64,000 nt of DNA from Opitutaceae bacterium (GTDB lineage Bacteria > Verrucomicrobiota > Verrucomicrobiia > Opitutales > Opitutaceae), in assembly GCA_041395105.1 (NCBI GenBank), contig JAWLBB010000002.1:992001-1056000 (forward strand), given 5' to 3'. Every line of letters starts with the position of its first letter. Position 1 is the stretch's first letter. The position numbers and the translations under genes were made by a program. Below, piece by piece: positions 27,779 through 35,161 of this stretch. The notes under the pieces were generated by a model, which saw nothing but the letters and a program-made list of their open reading frames with translations, ran no database searches and was not told the DNA's origin.

Positions 27779-28500
27779 CCGAATCCACTTCCGAACCCAT
27801 ATCGGCCCCCGAACTGCCGAGCAGCCGGTCCCTCATCGTCACGCTGGGGGTGATCGCCATGCTTTCCGGGCTCTTCATCGTGCTGGCTTACCAGCTGACC
27901 AAGCCCCAGATCGCCCTCAACCGGCAACGGGCGATGGAGAAAGCCATCTTCGCCGTCATTCCGGAGGCCACCTCCCGAACCAACCTCAAAGTCGACGCCA
28001 GCGGACTGAAGGTCCTGCCCGACGACGCTTTCGCGGAAGCCAATGTCTTCGCCGCCTACAATGCGAAGGGCGAACTGGCCGGACTCGCCATGGAAGCCTC
28101 CGCCCGCGGATACCAGGACGTCGTCACCGTCCTCTACGGCTACTCACTCGACAGCCAGTCCATTATCGGGATGACCGTCCTGGACAGCCGGGAAACCCCC
28201 GGGCTCGGTGACCGGGTCGAATCCGATCCCGGATTTATCGCCAATTTCGAGAACCTCGACGCCCGTTTGACCGATGACGGTTCGGCCATCGCCAACCCCA
28301 TCGTCACGGTCAAGAACGGCAAGAAGACGCAGGCCTGGCAGATCGATGGCATCTCCGGCGCGACCGTCACGTCCACCGCGATCGGCAACGGTCTCCGCGA
28401 AAGCACCGGTCGCCTCCTGCCCCTTGTGGTGAAGTTTCAGGCATCCATCGATCGGGTACGAACCGATCTCCCGGCGAACACGGAAGGAGGCAACCCATGA
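27775..28500 (+). CDS. rnfG: Rnf complex subunit G (covalent FMN)
   Basis: A 241-residue protein with one N-terminal membrane anchor (about 19-41) and a periplasmic FMN-binding domain. The flavinylation motif Asp191-Gly-Ile-Ser-Gly-Ala-Thr197 is intact, and 'VLDSRETPGLGDRVESDP' is the conserved RnfG block before it. ApbE encoded at 18030 is the likely modifying enzyme. Coupled to rnfD (ATGA overlap) and to rnfE (ATGA overlap at 28497). The N-terminal ~15 residues are Ser/Pro-rich and less conserved. Confidence 0.95.
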   Translation: MTESTSEPISAPELPSSRSLIVTLGVIAMLSGLFIVLAYQLTKPQIALNRQRAMEKAIFAVIPEATSRTNLKVDASGLKVLPDDAFAEANVFAAYNAKGELAGLAMEASARGYQDVVTVLYGYSLDSQSIIGMTVLDSRETPGLGDRVESDPGFIANFENLDARLTDDGSAIANPIVTVKNGKKTQAWQIDGISGATVTSTAIGNGLRESTGRLLPLVVKFQASIDRVRTDLPANTEGGNP

Positions 28501-29156
28501 TCAAGGATCCCAGGGCCCCGGAACCACTCGGATGGGGCACCCTCATGCAGGGTCTCTGGAAGGAGAATCCGGTTTTCGTCATGCTGCTGGGTCTCTGCCC
28601 GACCCTCGCCGTCACCAACACCGCGATGAACGCCCTCGCGATGGGCCTGGCCACCAGCTTCGTGCTCGTCTGCTCGGGCGTGCTCATCTCGCTCCTGCGA
28701 AAAGTCATCCCCAAGCAGGTCCGGATCGCTTCCTTCATCATCATCATCGCCACTTTCGTCACCATGGCGGACTACGCCATCCAGGCGATCAGTCTCGATC
28801 TCTACAAGGCCCTCGGCGCTTTCATTCAGCTCATCGTGGTCAACTGCATCATCCTCGGCCGGGCCGAGGCCTATGCCTCGAAAAACCCGGTCAGCAATGC
28901 CTTTGTCAACGCGATGGGCATGGGCGCCGGTTTCACCTTTGCCCTCCTCTGTCTCGGCGTGGTCCGGGAGATTCTCGGGAGCGGCAGCATCTTCGGTGTC
29001 GACCTTTTCGGTCCAAGTTTCCAGCCCTGGGCCGTCTTCGTCCTGCCCCCCGGCGGCTTCTTCGTCCTGGCCTTCTGGCTTTTTCTCTTCGCCGTCTTTC
29101 GCAAGCGGCAGCAACGAACCCGACTGATGAAAGAGGAGGTGCGCGATGCGGCCTGA
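28497..29156 (+). CDS. rnfE: Rnf complex subunit E
   Basis: A 219-residue six-helix membrane protein related to NqrD. The Cys-containing segments 'LLGLCPTLAVTN' and 'VVNCIILGRAEAYASKNP' are the paired half-sites which, with the equivalent cysteines of RnfA, hold an intramembrane Fe-S centre in Rnf/Nqr complexes. The C-terminus is basic (cytoplasmic). Its end overlaps the rnfA start by 11 bp, so the two symmetrical subunits are translated together. Confidence 0.95.
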   Translation: MIKDPRAPEPLGWGTLMQGLWKENPVFVMLLGLCPTLAVTNTAMNALAMGLATSFVLVCSGVLISLLRKVIPKQVRIASFIIIIATFVTMADYAIQAISLDLYKALGAFIQLIVVNCIILGRAEAYASKNPVSNAFVNAMGMGAGFTFALLCLGVVREILGSGSIFGVDLFGPSFQPWAVFVLPPGGFFVLAFWLFLFAVFRKRQQRTRLMKEEVRDAA

Positions 29157-29727
29157 TTCACTCACCTTTATTTTCCTGAACGCTTTTATCATCAATAATT
29201 TCGTTCTGGCGATGTTCCTCGGGATCTGCCCCTTCCTCGGGGTCTCGGGCAAGCTCAAATCCGCCTGGAATATGGGACTGGCCGTGACCTTCGTCATGCT
29301 GGTCAGCTCGTCGTGTTCCTACCTGATCAACCTGATCCTGGTCCGCTACGACCTCGAGTTTCTCCGGCTCATCTCCTATATCACGGTCATCGCCTCGGCG
29401 GTCCAGCTGGTCGAGATGGCCATGAAGAAATTCAGCCCGGCCATGTTCCGGATGATGGGCATCTTCCTCCCGCTCATCACCACCAATTGCGCCATCCTCG
29501 CCCTCGCCCTCTTTCAGACCAACCGCAACTACAACTTCCCCCAATGCCTCGCCTTCGCCCTCGGGGCCGGGGCCGGCTTCACCCTCGCTCTCATGCTGAT
29601 GGCCGGATTGCGGGAAAAACTTGAACTGGCCGATGTGCCCGACGTGAGCATGGGCGCCGCCCTCAGCCTCATCCTGGCCGGGCTCCTCTCGCTCGCCTTC
29701 ATGGGCTTCGCCGGACTCGGAGGATGA
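29146..29727 (+). CDS. rnfA: Rnf complex subunit A
   Basis: A 193-residue six-helix membrane protein, the inverted-topology partner of RnfE (related to NqrE). Conserved 'INNFVLAMFLGICPFLGVS' at the N-terminus and 'LPLITTNCAILALAL' in the middle provide the two cysteines for the shared intramembrane Fe-S centre. It ends in an ATGA overlap with the nqrM-like gene, which places that small gene in the operon. Confidence 0.95.
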   Translation: MRPDSLTFIFLNAFIINNFVLAMFLGICPFLGVSGKLKSAWNMGLAVTFVMLVSSSCSYLINLILVRYDLEFLRLISYITVIASAVQLVEMAMKKFSPAMFRMMGIFLPLITTNCAILALALFQTNRNYNFPQCLAFALGAGAGFTLALMLMAGLREKLELADVPDVSMGAALSLILAGLLSLAFMGFAGLGG

Positions 29728-29981
29728 ACCCGATGATCACCCACTTCCTCATCGCGATGCTGGTCATCTTCGGCCTGCTCGCCGGCTGGATCGGAGTCCA
29801 ACACCTCAGCCGGGTCTTCGCCCGGCGTCATCCCGAATTCGGCCCAGCCCGCGAGGAAGGCGGCGGTTGCGGTTTCCTCTGCCGCTGCAAGGGGTCCGAC
29901 ACCTGCCCGAGAAAATCACGAATCGAAGCACCAACCGAAGGGGTCAGGCCGCTTTTCAATGACGATTCGGATCGTCAATGA
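29724..29981 (+). CDS. Small membrane protein with Cys cluster, NqrM-like, with palindrome-derived tail
   Basis: An 85-residue protein with one transmembrane helix (about 5-25) followed by a Cys cluster, Cys49, Cys53, Cys55 and Cys61 in 'GGGCGFLCRCKGSDTCP'. This helix-then-four-Cys layout resembles NqrM, which is needed to mature Na+-NQR, probably by supplying iron to the NqrD/NqrE centre. Here it follows rnfE and rnfA, the homologues of nqrD/nqrE, and is translationally coupled to rnfA. The assignment rests on layout and context, not on a search. Residues ~71-85 ('TEGVRPLFNDDSDRQ') and the stop codon are encoded by a palindromic repeat (29938-29999), so the original C-terminus has been replaced or extended. 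Confidence 0.72.
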   Translation: MNPMITHFLIAMLVIFGLLAGWIGVQHLSRVFARRHPEFGPAREEGGGCGFLCRCKGSDTCPRKSRIEAPTEGVRPLFNDDSDRQ

Positions 29982-29999
29982 AAAGCGGCCTGACCCCTT
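29938..29999. repeat. PAL element copy 1 (GGGGTCAGGCCGC palindrome)
   Basis: 62-bp near-perfect palindrome: ends AAGGGGTCAGGCCGCTTTT and its inverse, with an inner part CAATGACGAT-TCGG-ATCGTCAATG. It overlaps the last 14-15 codons and stop of the nqrM-like gene. The conserved ends match the other copies; the centre is unique to this one. Confidence 0.9.
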
Positions 30000-30045
30000 C
30001 CCACCTTTCGAAAAACACCAATCCGATTAGACAGGAATAGAAGTC

Positions 30046-30906
30046 ATGAAGCTTACCGAGTACGATATCAGCCATCCCTACAAGGCAACCGTGGTGCGAT
30101 CGGAACGGATTACGCCCGAGTCGACCGACGAGGTCCGCCACATCGTCCTGAGCATCCCGGATGCCACCTTCCACCATCTGGAAGGACAAAGCATCGGGGT
30201 CCTCGTTCCCGGGCCGCATGCCTTCGGCAACGAGTACCATCTGCGGCTCTACTCCATCGCCAGCACCCGTCAGGGCGAGAACAGCAATATGTCGGAGATC
30301 TCCCTCTGCGTCCGCCGTTGCTTCTACATCGATGAGGTCAGCGGTGAACGCTACCCGGGAGTCGCCTCCAATTTCCTCTGCGACCGCCGGGCCGGCGAGC
30401 CGGTCGAGTTGACCGGTCCCTACGGACGCCATTTCCTTCCGCCCCGCGACAATACCTGCAATATGCTCATGATCGGAGTCGGCACCGGGATCGCCCCCTT
30501 CCGCGCCTTCATCAAGCACATCTACGACGAGCGCAAGGAGTGGAAGGGCAAGGTCCGCCTTTTCTACGGCGCGCGCACCGGCATGGATCTGCTCTACATG
30601 AACGACAGCAACGGCGACCTGAGCAATTACTACGATCAGGCAACCTTCAAGGCTTTTGAGGCCCTCAGCCCGCGCCCCCACGCCAACGCGCCCGAAGAAG
30701 TGGAGAGCACGATCAAGGCGAACGCCAAGGAGGTCTGGGAACTGATCGAGGATCCCAAGACCTACACCTATGTTTCGGGTCTGACCAAGCTGGAGGAGAA
30801 ACTCGACAAGGTCCTCGCCGACCTCGCCGGTTCCCCGGAAAAATGGGCGGCCAAAAAGAAGGAACTCATCGCCGCCGGCCGCTGGTCGACCCTGTTCTAC
30901 GACTGA
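30046..30906 (+). CDS. Ferredoxin:NADP(+) reductase, plant/cyanobacterial type
   Basis: Transfers electrons between ferredoxin and NADP(H). Length 286 residues. FAD domain with 'RLYSIAST' (R-x-Y-S motif) and 'GVASNFLCDRRAGEPVELTGP' (isoalloxazine/FAD G-x-x-S-x-x-L block). The NADP domain has 'IGVGTGIAPFRAF' and 'LFYGARTGMDLLYM', and the C-terminal aromatic 'LFYD' is close to the family's terminal Tyr. AGGAA precedes ATG 30046 by about 9 bp. It follows the PFOR-Rnf operon, so pyruvate-derived reduced ferredoxin can also supply NADPH. The BoxA-like reductases are a less likely relative. Confidence 0.88.
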   Translation: MKLTEYDISHPYKATVVRSERITPESTDEVRHIVLSIPDATFHHLEGQSIGVLVPGPHAFGNEYHLRLYSIASTRQGENSNMSEISLCVRRCFYIDEVSGERYPGVASNFLCDRRAGEPVELTGPYGRHFLPPRDNTCNMLMIGVGTGIAPFRAFIKHIYDERKEWKGKVRLFYGARTGMDLLYMNDSNGDLSNYYDQATFKAFEALSPRPHANAPEEVESTIKANAKEVWELIEDPKTYTYVSGLTKLEEKLDKVLADLAGSPEKWAAKKKELIAAGRWSTLFYD

Positions 30907-30925
30907 TTTCTGACCGATCCGCCAT

Positions 30926-32053
30926 ATGACTCCTCGTGAGCGATACGTTGAAACCCTGACGTTCGGCTCACCGGACCGAATCCCGTTGATTCCCGGGAAC
31001 CCCCGCGAATCAACCTTGGCCAATTGGCTTCAGCAGGGGATGAAGGCGGGCGCGAGCTGGTCCACCCAGGTCGCCGACGCCCTGGGTCTCGATTGCGACC
31101 AATTGGTCAGGCCCGGCGACACCCTGAAGATCGATTTCAACCTGCGCCCCCGATTCGAGGAGAAAACGATCGAACGCCGTGAGCGGTCGATCGTGGTCCA
31201 GGACTGGAAAGGGAACATCTGCGAGATCTCCGATCAGTTCGATGTGACCTACCTGCGCACGGCCCGCGACTTCGTCACCCGAAGCTGGATACGTTGCCCG
31301 GTGGAAAACCGCGAGGACTGGCTTCGGATGAGGGAACGATACGATGCGGCCGACCCGGATCGGTTTCCCGCGGATTTCGCCCGGCTCGGGGCCTCCCTGG
31401 CGGATCGCGACCAGGTGATCAAGGTCATTGTCTCAGGACCTTTCTGGATCATGCGCGAATGGTGCGGGTTCGAGGGGCTGTGCATGATGATGATCGACCA
31501 GCCCGACCTGGTGGCCGAGATGGCGGATTTTTACCGGCAATACATCACCGGAATGTTTGCCCGTATGCTCGAGCATGTGGTCCCGGACCACGTCCAGTTC
31601 TCGGAAGACATGGCCTACAAGGAAAAGGCCATGATATCCCCGGCCATGACCCGGGAGTTCTGCCAGCCGTGCTGGAATTCATGGACTGCCCAACTGAAGA
31701 CGGCCGGTGTTCCCCTGGTTGAGATCGACAGCGACGGATACGTCGGCGGTCTGATCCCGATCTGGATCGAATCCGGCGTCCTCCTGAGCAGCCCGGTTGA
31801 AGTGGCGGCCGGCAATGACATCAACGCCTTCCGCACCACGTTCGGGCGGGACCAGGCTTTTCTTGGCGGTGTGGACAAGCGGGCCATGGCCAAGGGCGGC
31901 GCCGTTCTTCGGGACGAGTTGAAGCGGATCGAACCGGTGGTCCGAAGCGGCGGCTACATTCCCGGATGCGACCACGGCGTACCTTCGGATGTGTCCTGGC
32001 CCAATTTCCTCGAGCATACCCGGCTGATCGCCCGGATGTCCGGCTGGCTCTAG
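30926..32053 (+). CDS. Uroporphyrinogen decarboxylase (URO-D) family protein
   Basis: A 375-residue TIM-barrel protein of the URO-D/cobalamin methyltransferase superfamily. It begins 'MTPRERYVETLTFGSPDRIPL', as is usual for the group, and has 'HVQFSEDMAYKEKAMISPAM' and a C-terminal 'GGYIPGCDHGVPSDVSW', matching the 'gG.i...dh.vppdv' block of this subfamily. It lacks the strictly conserved heme-pathway arginines I would expect in HemE at the N-terminus. It is therefore more likely a methyltransferase-like or catabolic member than true uroporphyrinogen decarboxylase. It starts 20 bp after the FNR gene; no corrinoid protein gene is nearby. Confidence 0.78.
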   Translation: MTPRERYVETLTFGSPDRIPLIPGNPRESTLANWLQQGMKAGASWSTQVADALGLDCDQLVRPGDTLKIDFNLRPRFEEKTIERRERSIVVQDWKGNICEISDQFDVTYLRTARDFVTRSWIRCPVENREDWLRMRERYDAADPDRFPADFARLGASLADRDQVIKVIVSGPFWIMREWCGFEGLCMMMIDQPDLVAEMADFYRQYITGMFARMLEHVVPDHVQFSEDMAYKEKAMISPAMTREFCQPCWNSWTAQLKTAGVPLVEIDSDGYVGGLIPIWIESGVLLSSPVEVAAGNDINAFRTTFGRDQAFLGGVDKRAMAKGGAVLRDELKRIEPVVRSGGYIPGCDHGVPSDVSWPNFLEHTRLIARMSGWL

Positions 32054-32183
32054 ATGACGCGAACGGGGTCAGGCCGCTTTTTGTATATGAATTGATATCT
32101 TAAACAAAAGATGACGCGAACGGGGTCAGGCCGCTTTTTGTATATGGATTCGAATCCATATACAAAAAGCGGCCTGACCCCTT
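32053..32183. repeat. PAL element copy 2: left half plus full palindrome
   Basis: A left half (about 32064-32093) and a full palindrome (32122-32183), both preceded by GATGACGCGAAC. The same ~40-bp sequence therefore occurs twice in direct orientation 57 bp apart, starting at 32053 and 32110. The full copy has the centre TATATGGATT-CG-AATCCATATA. It lies between the URO-D gene stop and the symporter gene. Confidence 0.9.
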
Positions 32184-32288
32184 CTCCTGATGGACGGTAA
32201 CACAAAATCGTTCCTGACTCGTTTCGGGAGCCGGATAGACCTGTGCCACTCGTCTTCGCCCTCCGTCCCGCCCCACCCCGCCGCCCCC

Positions 32289-33887
32289 ATGAGCAACGAA
32301 CAGATCCTCGATATCTCCGTCGTCATCGTCTACATCATCGGTATCACCATCCTCGGCATCTGGGTGGGACTGAGGAAGTCGAAGAACCCGGAGTCGTATT
32401 TCCTCGGTGGCCGGTCCTTTGGCTGGATGCTAGTCGGGTTTTCCATATTCGCCACCAATATCGGGATGGGCTTTTTCGTCGCCTGGACCGGCAAGGCGGC
32501 CCGCTCGGGATTCGCCACCCTCAACCCGGAACTGCTCGGCGGCGTCATGCTGACCATTTCCGCCATTGTCTTCATCCCGCTCTACCTGCGCAGCCGGCTC
32601 TTCACCATCCCCCAATTCCTTGAGCTGCGCTTCAATCGGACAGCCAAGACCCTCTTCGGCGGCATCTTCGTCTGCCAGTCCATCCTCGGCAGTCCGATCG
32701 GCATGTACACCGCCGCCCTCGGTGTCCTCGGTCTTTTCGGATGGGATCTCAGCCCGACCAATGTCGTTCTCTGCGGCATCATCATCGCCTGCACCGTGGG
32801 CCTCTACGCCATCTTCGGCGGACTCACCTCCGTCGTGGTGACCGACATGGTCCAGGTCTTCATCATGCTGGCCGGGGGCATTCTCGTGGCCGGGGTCGGT
32901 CTCTGGAAAGTCGGAGGCATCGGCGAGCTCTACACTCAGTTGCCCGACCACTTCGAACTGCTCCGACCTCACAGCGACGCCGAATTCCCCTGGAGTGCGG
33001 TCATGACCGGACAGATGCTCCACTCCGCCTTCTTCGCCTTCTGCTCCATCGCCGTTCTGCAGAGAGCCCTCGGCGCGAAGGATGCCTACAACGCGAAATG
33101 CGGCATGCTCTTCGGCGCCTATCTCAAACTCTTCGGCATCGTCCTTTTCGTCATTCCGGGTCTGGTCGGAGTCATCCTCTACAAGGATATTCCCAATCAG
33201 GACATGCTCTACACCACGATGGTCCGCGACTTTCTGCCGGCGGGTCTGTCCGGCCTCGTCCTCGCCGGGATGATCGCCGCCATGATGTCGAGCCAGGACT
33301 CCGGCATCAATGCGATGTCCGCCGTCGTCGCAATGGACATCTACCCGCTCTTCCGCAAAAACGCATCCAATGCCGAGGCCATCTGGGTCGGCAAGGGCTT
33401 CGCCGCCCTGAACATCATCTGGGGAATCGCGGCCGCTCCGCTGTTCCTTACCATGAACAACGCCCTCTTCGACCTCGGCATGACCGTGGCCGGGTTCATG
33501 GTCATCCCCTCCGGGGTCTGTTTTCTGTTCGGTCGATTCAGCAACCGGGCCAACTCCTACGGAGCCGTCACCACCCTGATCCTCGGTCTCCTGATCGGAC
33601 TCTACTACGTCCTGGCCAAGAATTTCCCCGCCGCCGGAGTCCCCATCCCGGATGCCGTGAGGTCGATGCACTTTTACCATGTCTTCCCCCTCGTCTTCCT
33701 TCTTCTGACCGCCGTTTTCTTTGGAGTCAGCTACCTGACCCCTCCACCCGCCCCGGAGAAGCTTGAAGTCATCCGACCAATGGTACAGGAGATCGAGACC
33801 GGCCCCAGAAGACCCCTGCTTCGGTCCTTCAATTTCTGGTGGATCCTTTACCTGGCAATCGTGGTGGGCCTCTACGTCTTCATCTGA
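32289..33887 (+). CDS. Sodium:solute symporter (SSS family)
   Basis: A 532-residue inner-membrane transporter with ~14 hydrophobic segments. N-terminal 'ESYFLGGRSFGWMLVGFS' (SSS helix 1-2 region), 'TNIGMGFFVAWTGKAARSG', 'YAIFGGLTSVVVTDMVQ' (the family's G-G-x-x-a-V-x-T-D-x-x-Q signature) and 'AGMIAAMMSSQDSGINAMSAV' (the second sodium-site helix) are all present. I start at ATG 32289; the frame is open to 32190, but the extra 33 residues are Ser/Pro-rich and not membrane-like. The substrate is unknown; sugars and carboxylates are the usual cargo. A sodium gradient could come from the Rnf complex encoded upstream. Confidence 0.88.
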   Translation: MSNEQILDISVVIVYIIGITILGIWVGLRKSKNPESYFLGGRSFGWMLVGFSIFATNIGMGFFVAWTGKAARSGFATLNPELLGGVMLTISAIVFIPLYLRSRLFTIPQFLELRFNRTAKTLFGGIFVCQSILGSPIGMYTAALGVLGLFGWDLSPTNVVLCGIIIACTVGLYAIFGGLTSVVVTDMVQVFIMLAGGILVAGVGLWKVGGIGELYTQLPDHFELLRPHSDAEFPWSAVMTGQMLHSAFFAFCSIAVLQRALGAKDAYNAKCGMLFGAYLKLFGIVLFVIPGLVGVILYKDIPNQDMLYTTMVRDFLPAGLSGLVLAGMIAAMMSSQDSGINAMSAVVAMDIYPLFRKNASNAEAIWVGKGFAALNIIWGIAAAPLFLTMNNALFDLGMTVAGFMVIPSGVCFLFGRFSNRANSYGAVTTLILGLLIGLYYVLAKNFPAAGVPIPDAVRSMHFYHVFPLVFLLLTAVFFGVSYLTPPPAPEKLEVIRPMVQEIETGPRRPLLRSFNFWWILYLAIVVGLYVFI

Positions 33888-34013
33888 GGAAGACGGTTCC
33901 GCATCGGTCCCGGAGTGGAACCGAACCGAGTCGCCGCGGCTGAAGGGGTGCATCCCGATCCCGGACACCCTCCGCTTCAGCTTCTGAACCCTATTAGCTC
34001 GGTTCTTATTTTC

Positions 34014-34042
34014 TTGAAATCCAGAATTAAAGATCGTTTAAT
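34014..34042 (+). promoter_or_regulatory. Probable sigma-70-type promoter of the nos cluster
   Basis: TTGAAA (34014-34019) and TTTAAT (34037-34042) separated by exactly 17 bp, in an AT-rich island (about 33990-34050) that stands out from the GC-rich surroundings. It lies 80-110 bp ahead of the fasciclin lipoprotein gene. No obvious FNR-type palindrome was seen within it. Confidence 0.5.
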
Positions 34043-34120
34043 CGTCTTATGAGTCTAGATTCCCCTTCGAGATCCCGAATCACAACGCAATCCCCCAACC
34101 CTCATCCCCCTGATTCCATC

Positions 34121-34699
34121 ATGACAAATCCCGCCTTGAGCCTGGGCCTGATTCTCGTGCCCGCCGCATTGCTTTTCGGCGCGTGCGCCAAACCGACACC
34201 CGTGGATTCAGCCCCGGAATCCACGGCCACCGCGGCTCCGGCCAAGGGCCAGTCGGCCGTTGTCGACGGAGAGTCCGCCGCCAACGCACTTCAGGTCGCC
34301 ATGTCCCTCGATGACTTTTCCACTCTCGTCGTGGCCGTCCAGGCCGCCGGGGTCGAGGATGCCCTGGTCAACGTCGGCCCCCTCACCGTCTTCGCCCCGG
34401 TCAATGCCGCCTTCACAAAGCTGCCCGAGGGGACGGTCGAGACCCTGCTCAAGCCGGAGAACAAGGGAACCCTGACCATGATCCTGATCAACCACGTGGC
34501 CCCCTCGAACTACCCGATCGAGACCCTCGAGAAGAACGCCACCAAGGGCCGAGACCTCTATATGGCCTCCGGTGAATACCTGAAGGTCGAAGAGAAGGCC
34601 GACGGCATCTACGTCGGCGGCACCCGCATTCTTCAATCCGTCAAAGTGAGCAATGGATGGATCCACGTCATCGACACCGTTCTCCTTCCCGCCGAATAG
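34121..34699 (+). CDS. Fasciclin-domain lipoprotein, first gene of the nos cluster
   Basis: A 192-residue exported protein. Signal peptide with lipobox 'LLFGACAK' places a lipid-anchored Cys near residue 22, followed by an Ala/Pro/Ser-rich linker. The rest is one fasciclin (FAS1) domain: 'DDFSTLVVAVQAAGVEDAL', 'GPLTVFAPVNAAFTKLP', 'LINHVAPSNYP' and the terminal 'GWIHVIDTVLLP'. FAS1 domains mediate adhesion or protein contacts. Its position ahead of the cytochrome and nosZ genes, with gaps of 4 and 29 bp, suggests a role at the outer or inner membrane in the nitrous-oxide system. I start at ATG 34121; an upstream in-frame ATG at 34049 adds a Ser/Pro-rich stretch. Confidence 0.85.
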   Translation: MTNPALSLGLILVPAALLFGACAKPTPVDSAPESTATAAPAKGQSAVVDGESAANALQVAMSLDDFSTLVVAVQAAGVEDALVNVGPLTVFAPVNAAFTKLPEGTVETLLKPENKGTLTMILINHVAPSNYPIETLEKNATKGRDLYMASGEYLKVEEKADGIYVGGTRILQSVKVSNGWIHVIDTVLLPAE

Positions 34700-34703
34700 T
34701 CCC

Positions 34704-35132
34704 ATGAAATACCCGACCACCCTCCTCCTGCTGCTCCTCCCCCTTCTCTTTCTGCCCGGATGCGGCGGCGAAAAGACCGCCCGGGACGGACCCATCGACC
34801 CCATGAAAGACAAGGGCGTCGGCCCGATCAAGAGCGTGACCCTCGGCCCGATCGACGACGCTTTGGCCGCCAAAGGCAGCGAGATCTACCAGGCCAAGTG
34901 CACCGCCTGCCACAAAGCGGACAAGCGCTTCATCGGCCCCGCCCCCATCGGCATTCTCGAACGGCGCACCCCGGAATGGGTCATGAACATGATCCTCAAC
35001 CCGGAGGTCATGATCCAGAAAAACGCCCAAGCGCGCCAGCTGCTGATGGAATACACCGCCCCGATGGCCAACCAGAACCTCACTCAGGACGAGGCCCGGG
35101 CCGTCCTCGAATACTTCCGAACTCTCAAATAA
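34704..35132 (+). CDS. c-type cytochrome lipoprotein of the nos cluster
   Basis: A 142-residue exported cytochrome. Poly-Leu signal peptide with lipobox 'LFLPGC' (Cys20). One heme-c site, Cys66-x2-Cys69-His70 ('CTACH'), with Met121 in 'YTAPMANQNLT' as the likely sixth ligand. It begins 4 bp after the fasciclin gene and ends 29 bp before nosZ. Small monoheme cytochromes directly upstream of nosZ are usual in clade II clusters, where they are thought to donate electrons to the reductase. Confidence 0.9.
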   Translation: MKYPTTLLLLLLPLLFLPGCGGEKTARDGPIDPMKDKGVGPIKSVTLGPIDDALAAKGSEIYQAKCTACHKADKRFIGPAPIGILERRTPEWVMNMILNPEVMIQKNAQARQLLMEYTAPMANQNLTQDEARAVLEYFRTLK

Positions 35133-35161
35133 CTCCACGCAACCTCCAGACCCCAGTCAGC

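Noticed and set aside
30926..32053. Assignment as HemE (heme biosynthesis)
   Set aside because: The N-terminal arginine-containing HemE block is not recognisable and no other heme genes are nearby; kept as a URO-D family protein only.
32430..33968. 512-codon minus-strand open frame opposite the symporter gene
   Set aside because: Its product is His/Glu/Asp-rich without any domain, whereas the plus strand encodes a clear SSS transporter.
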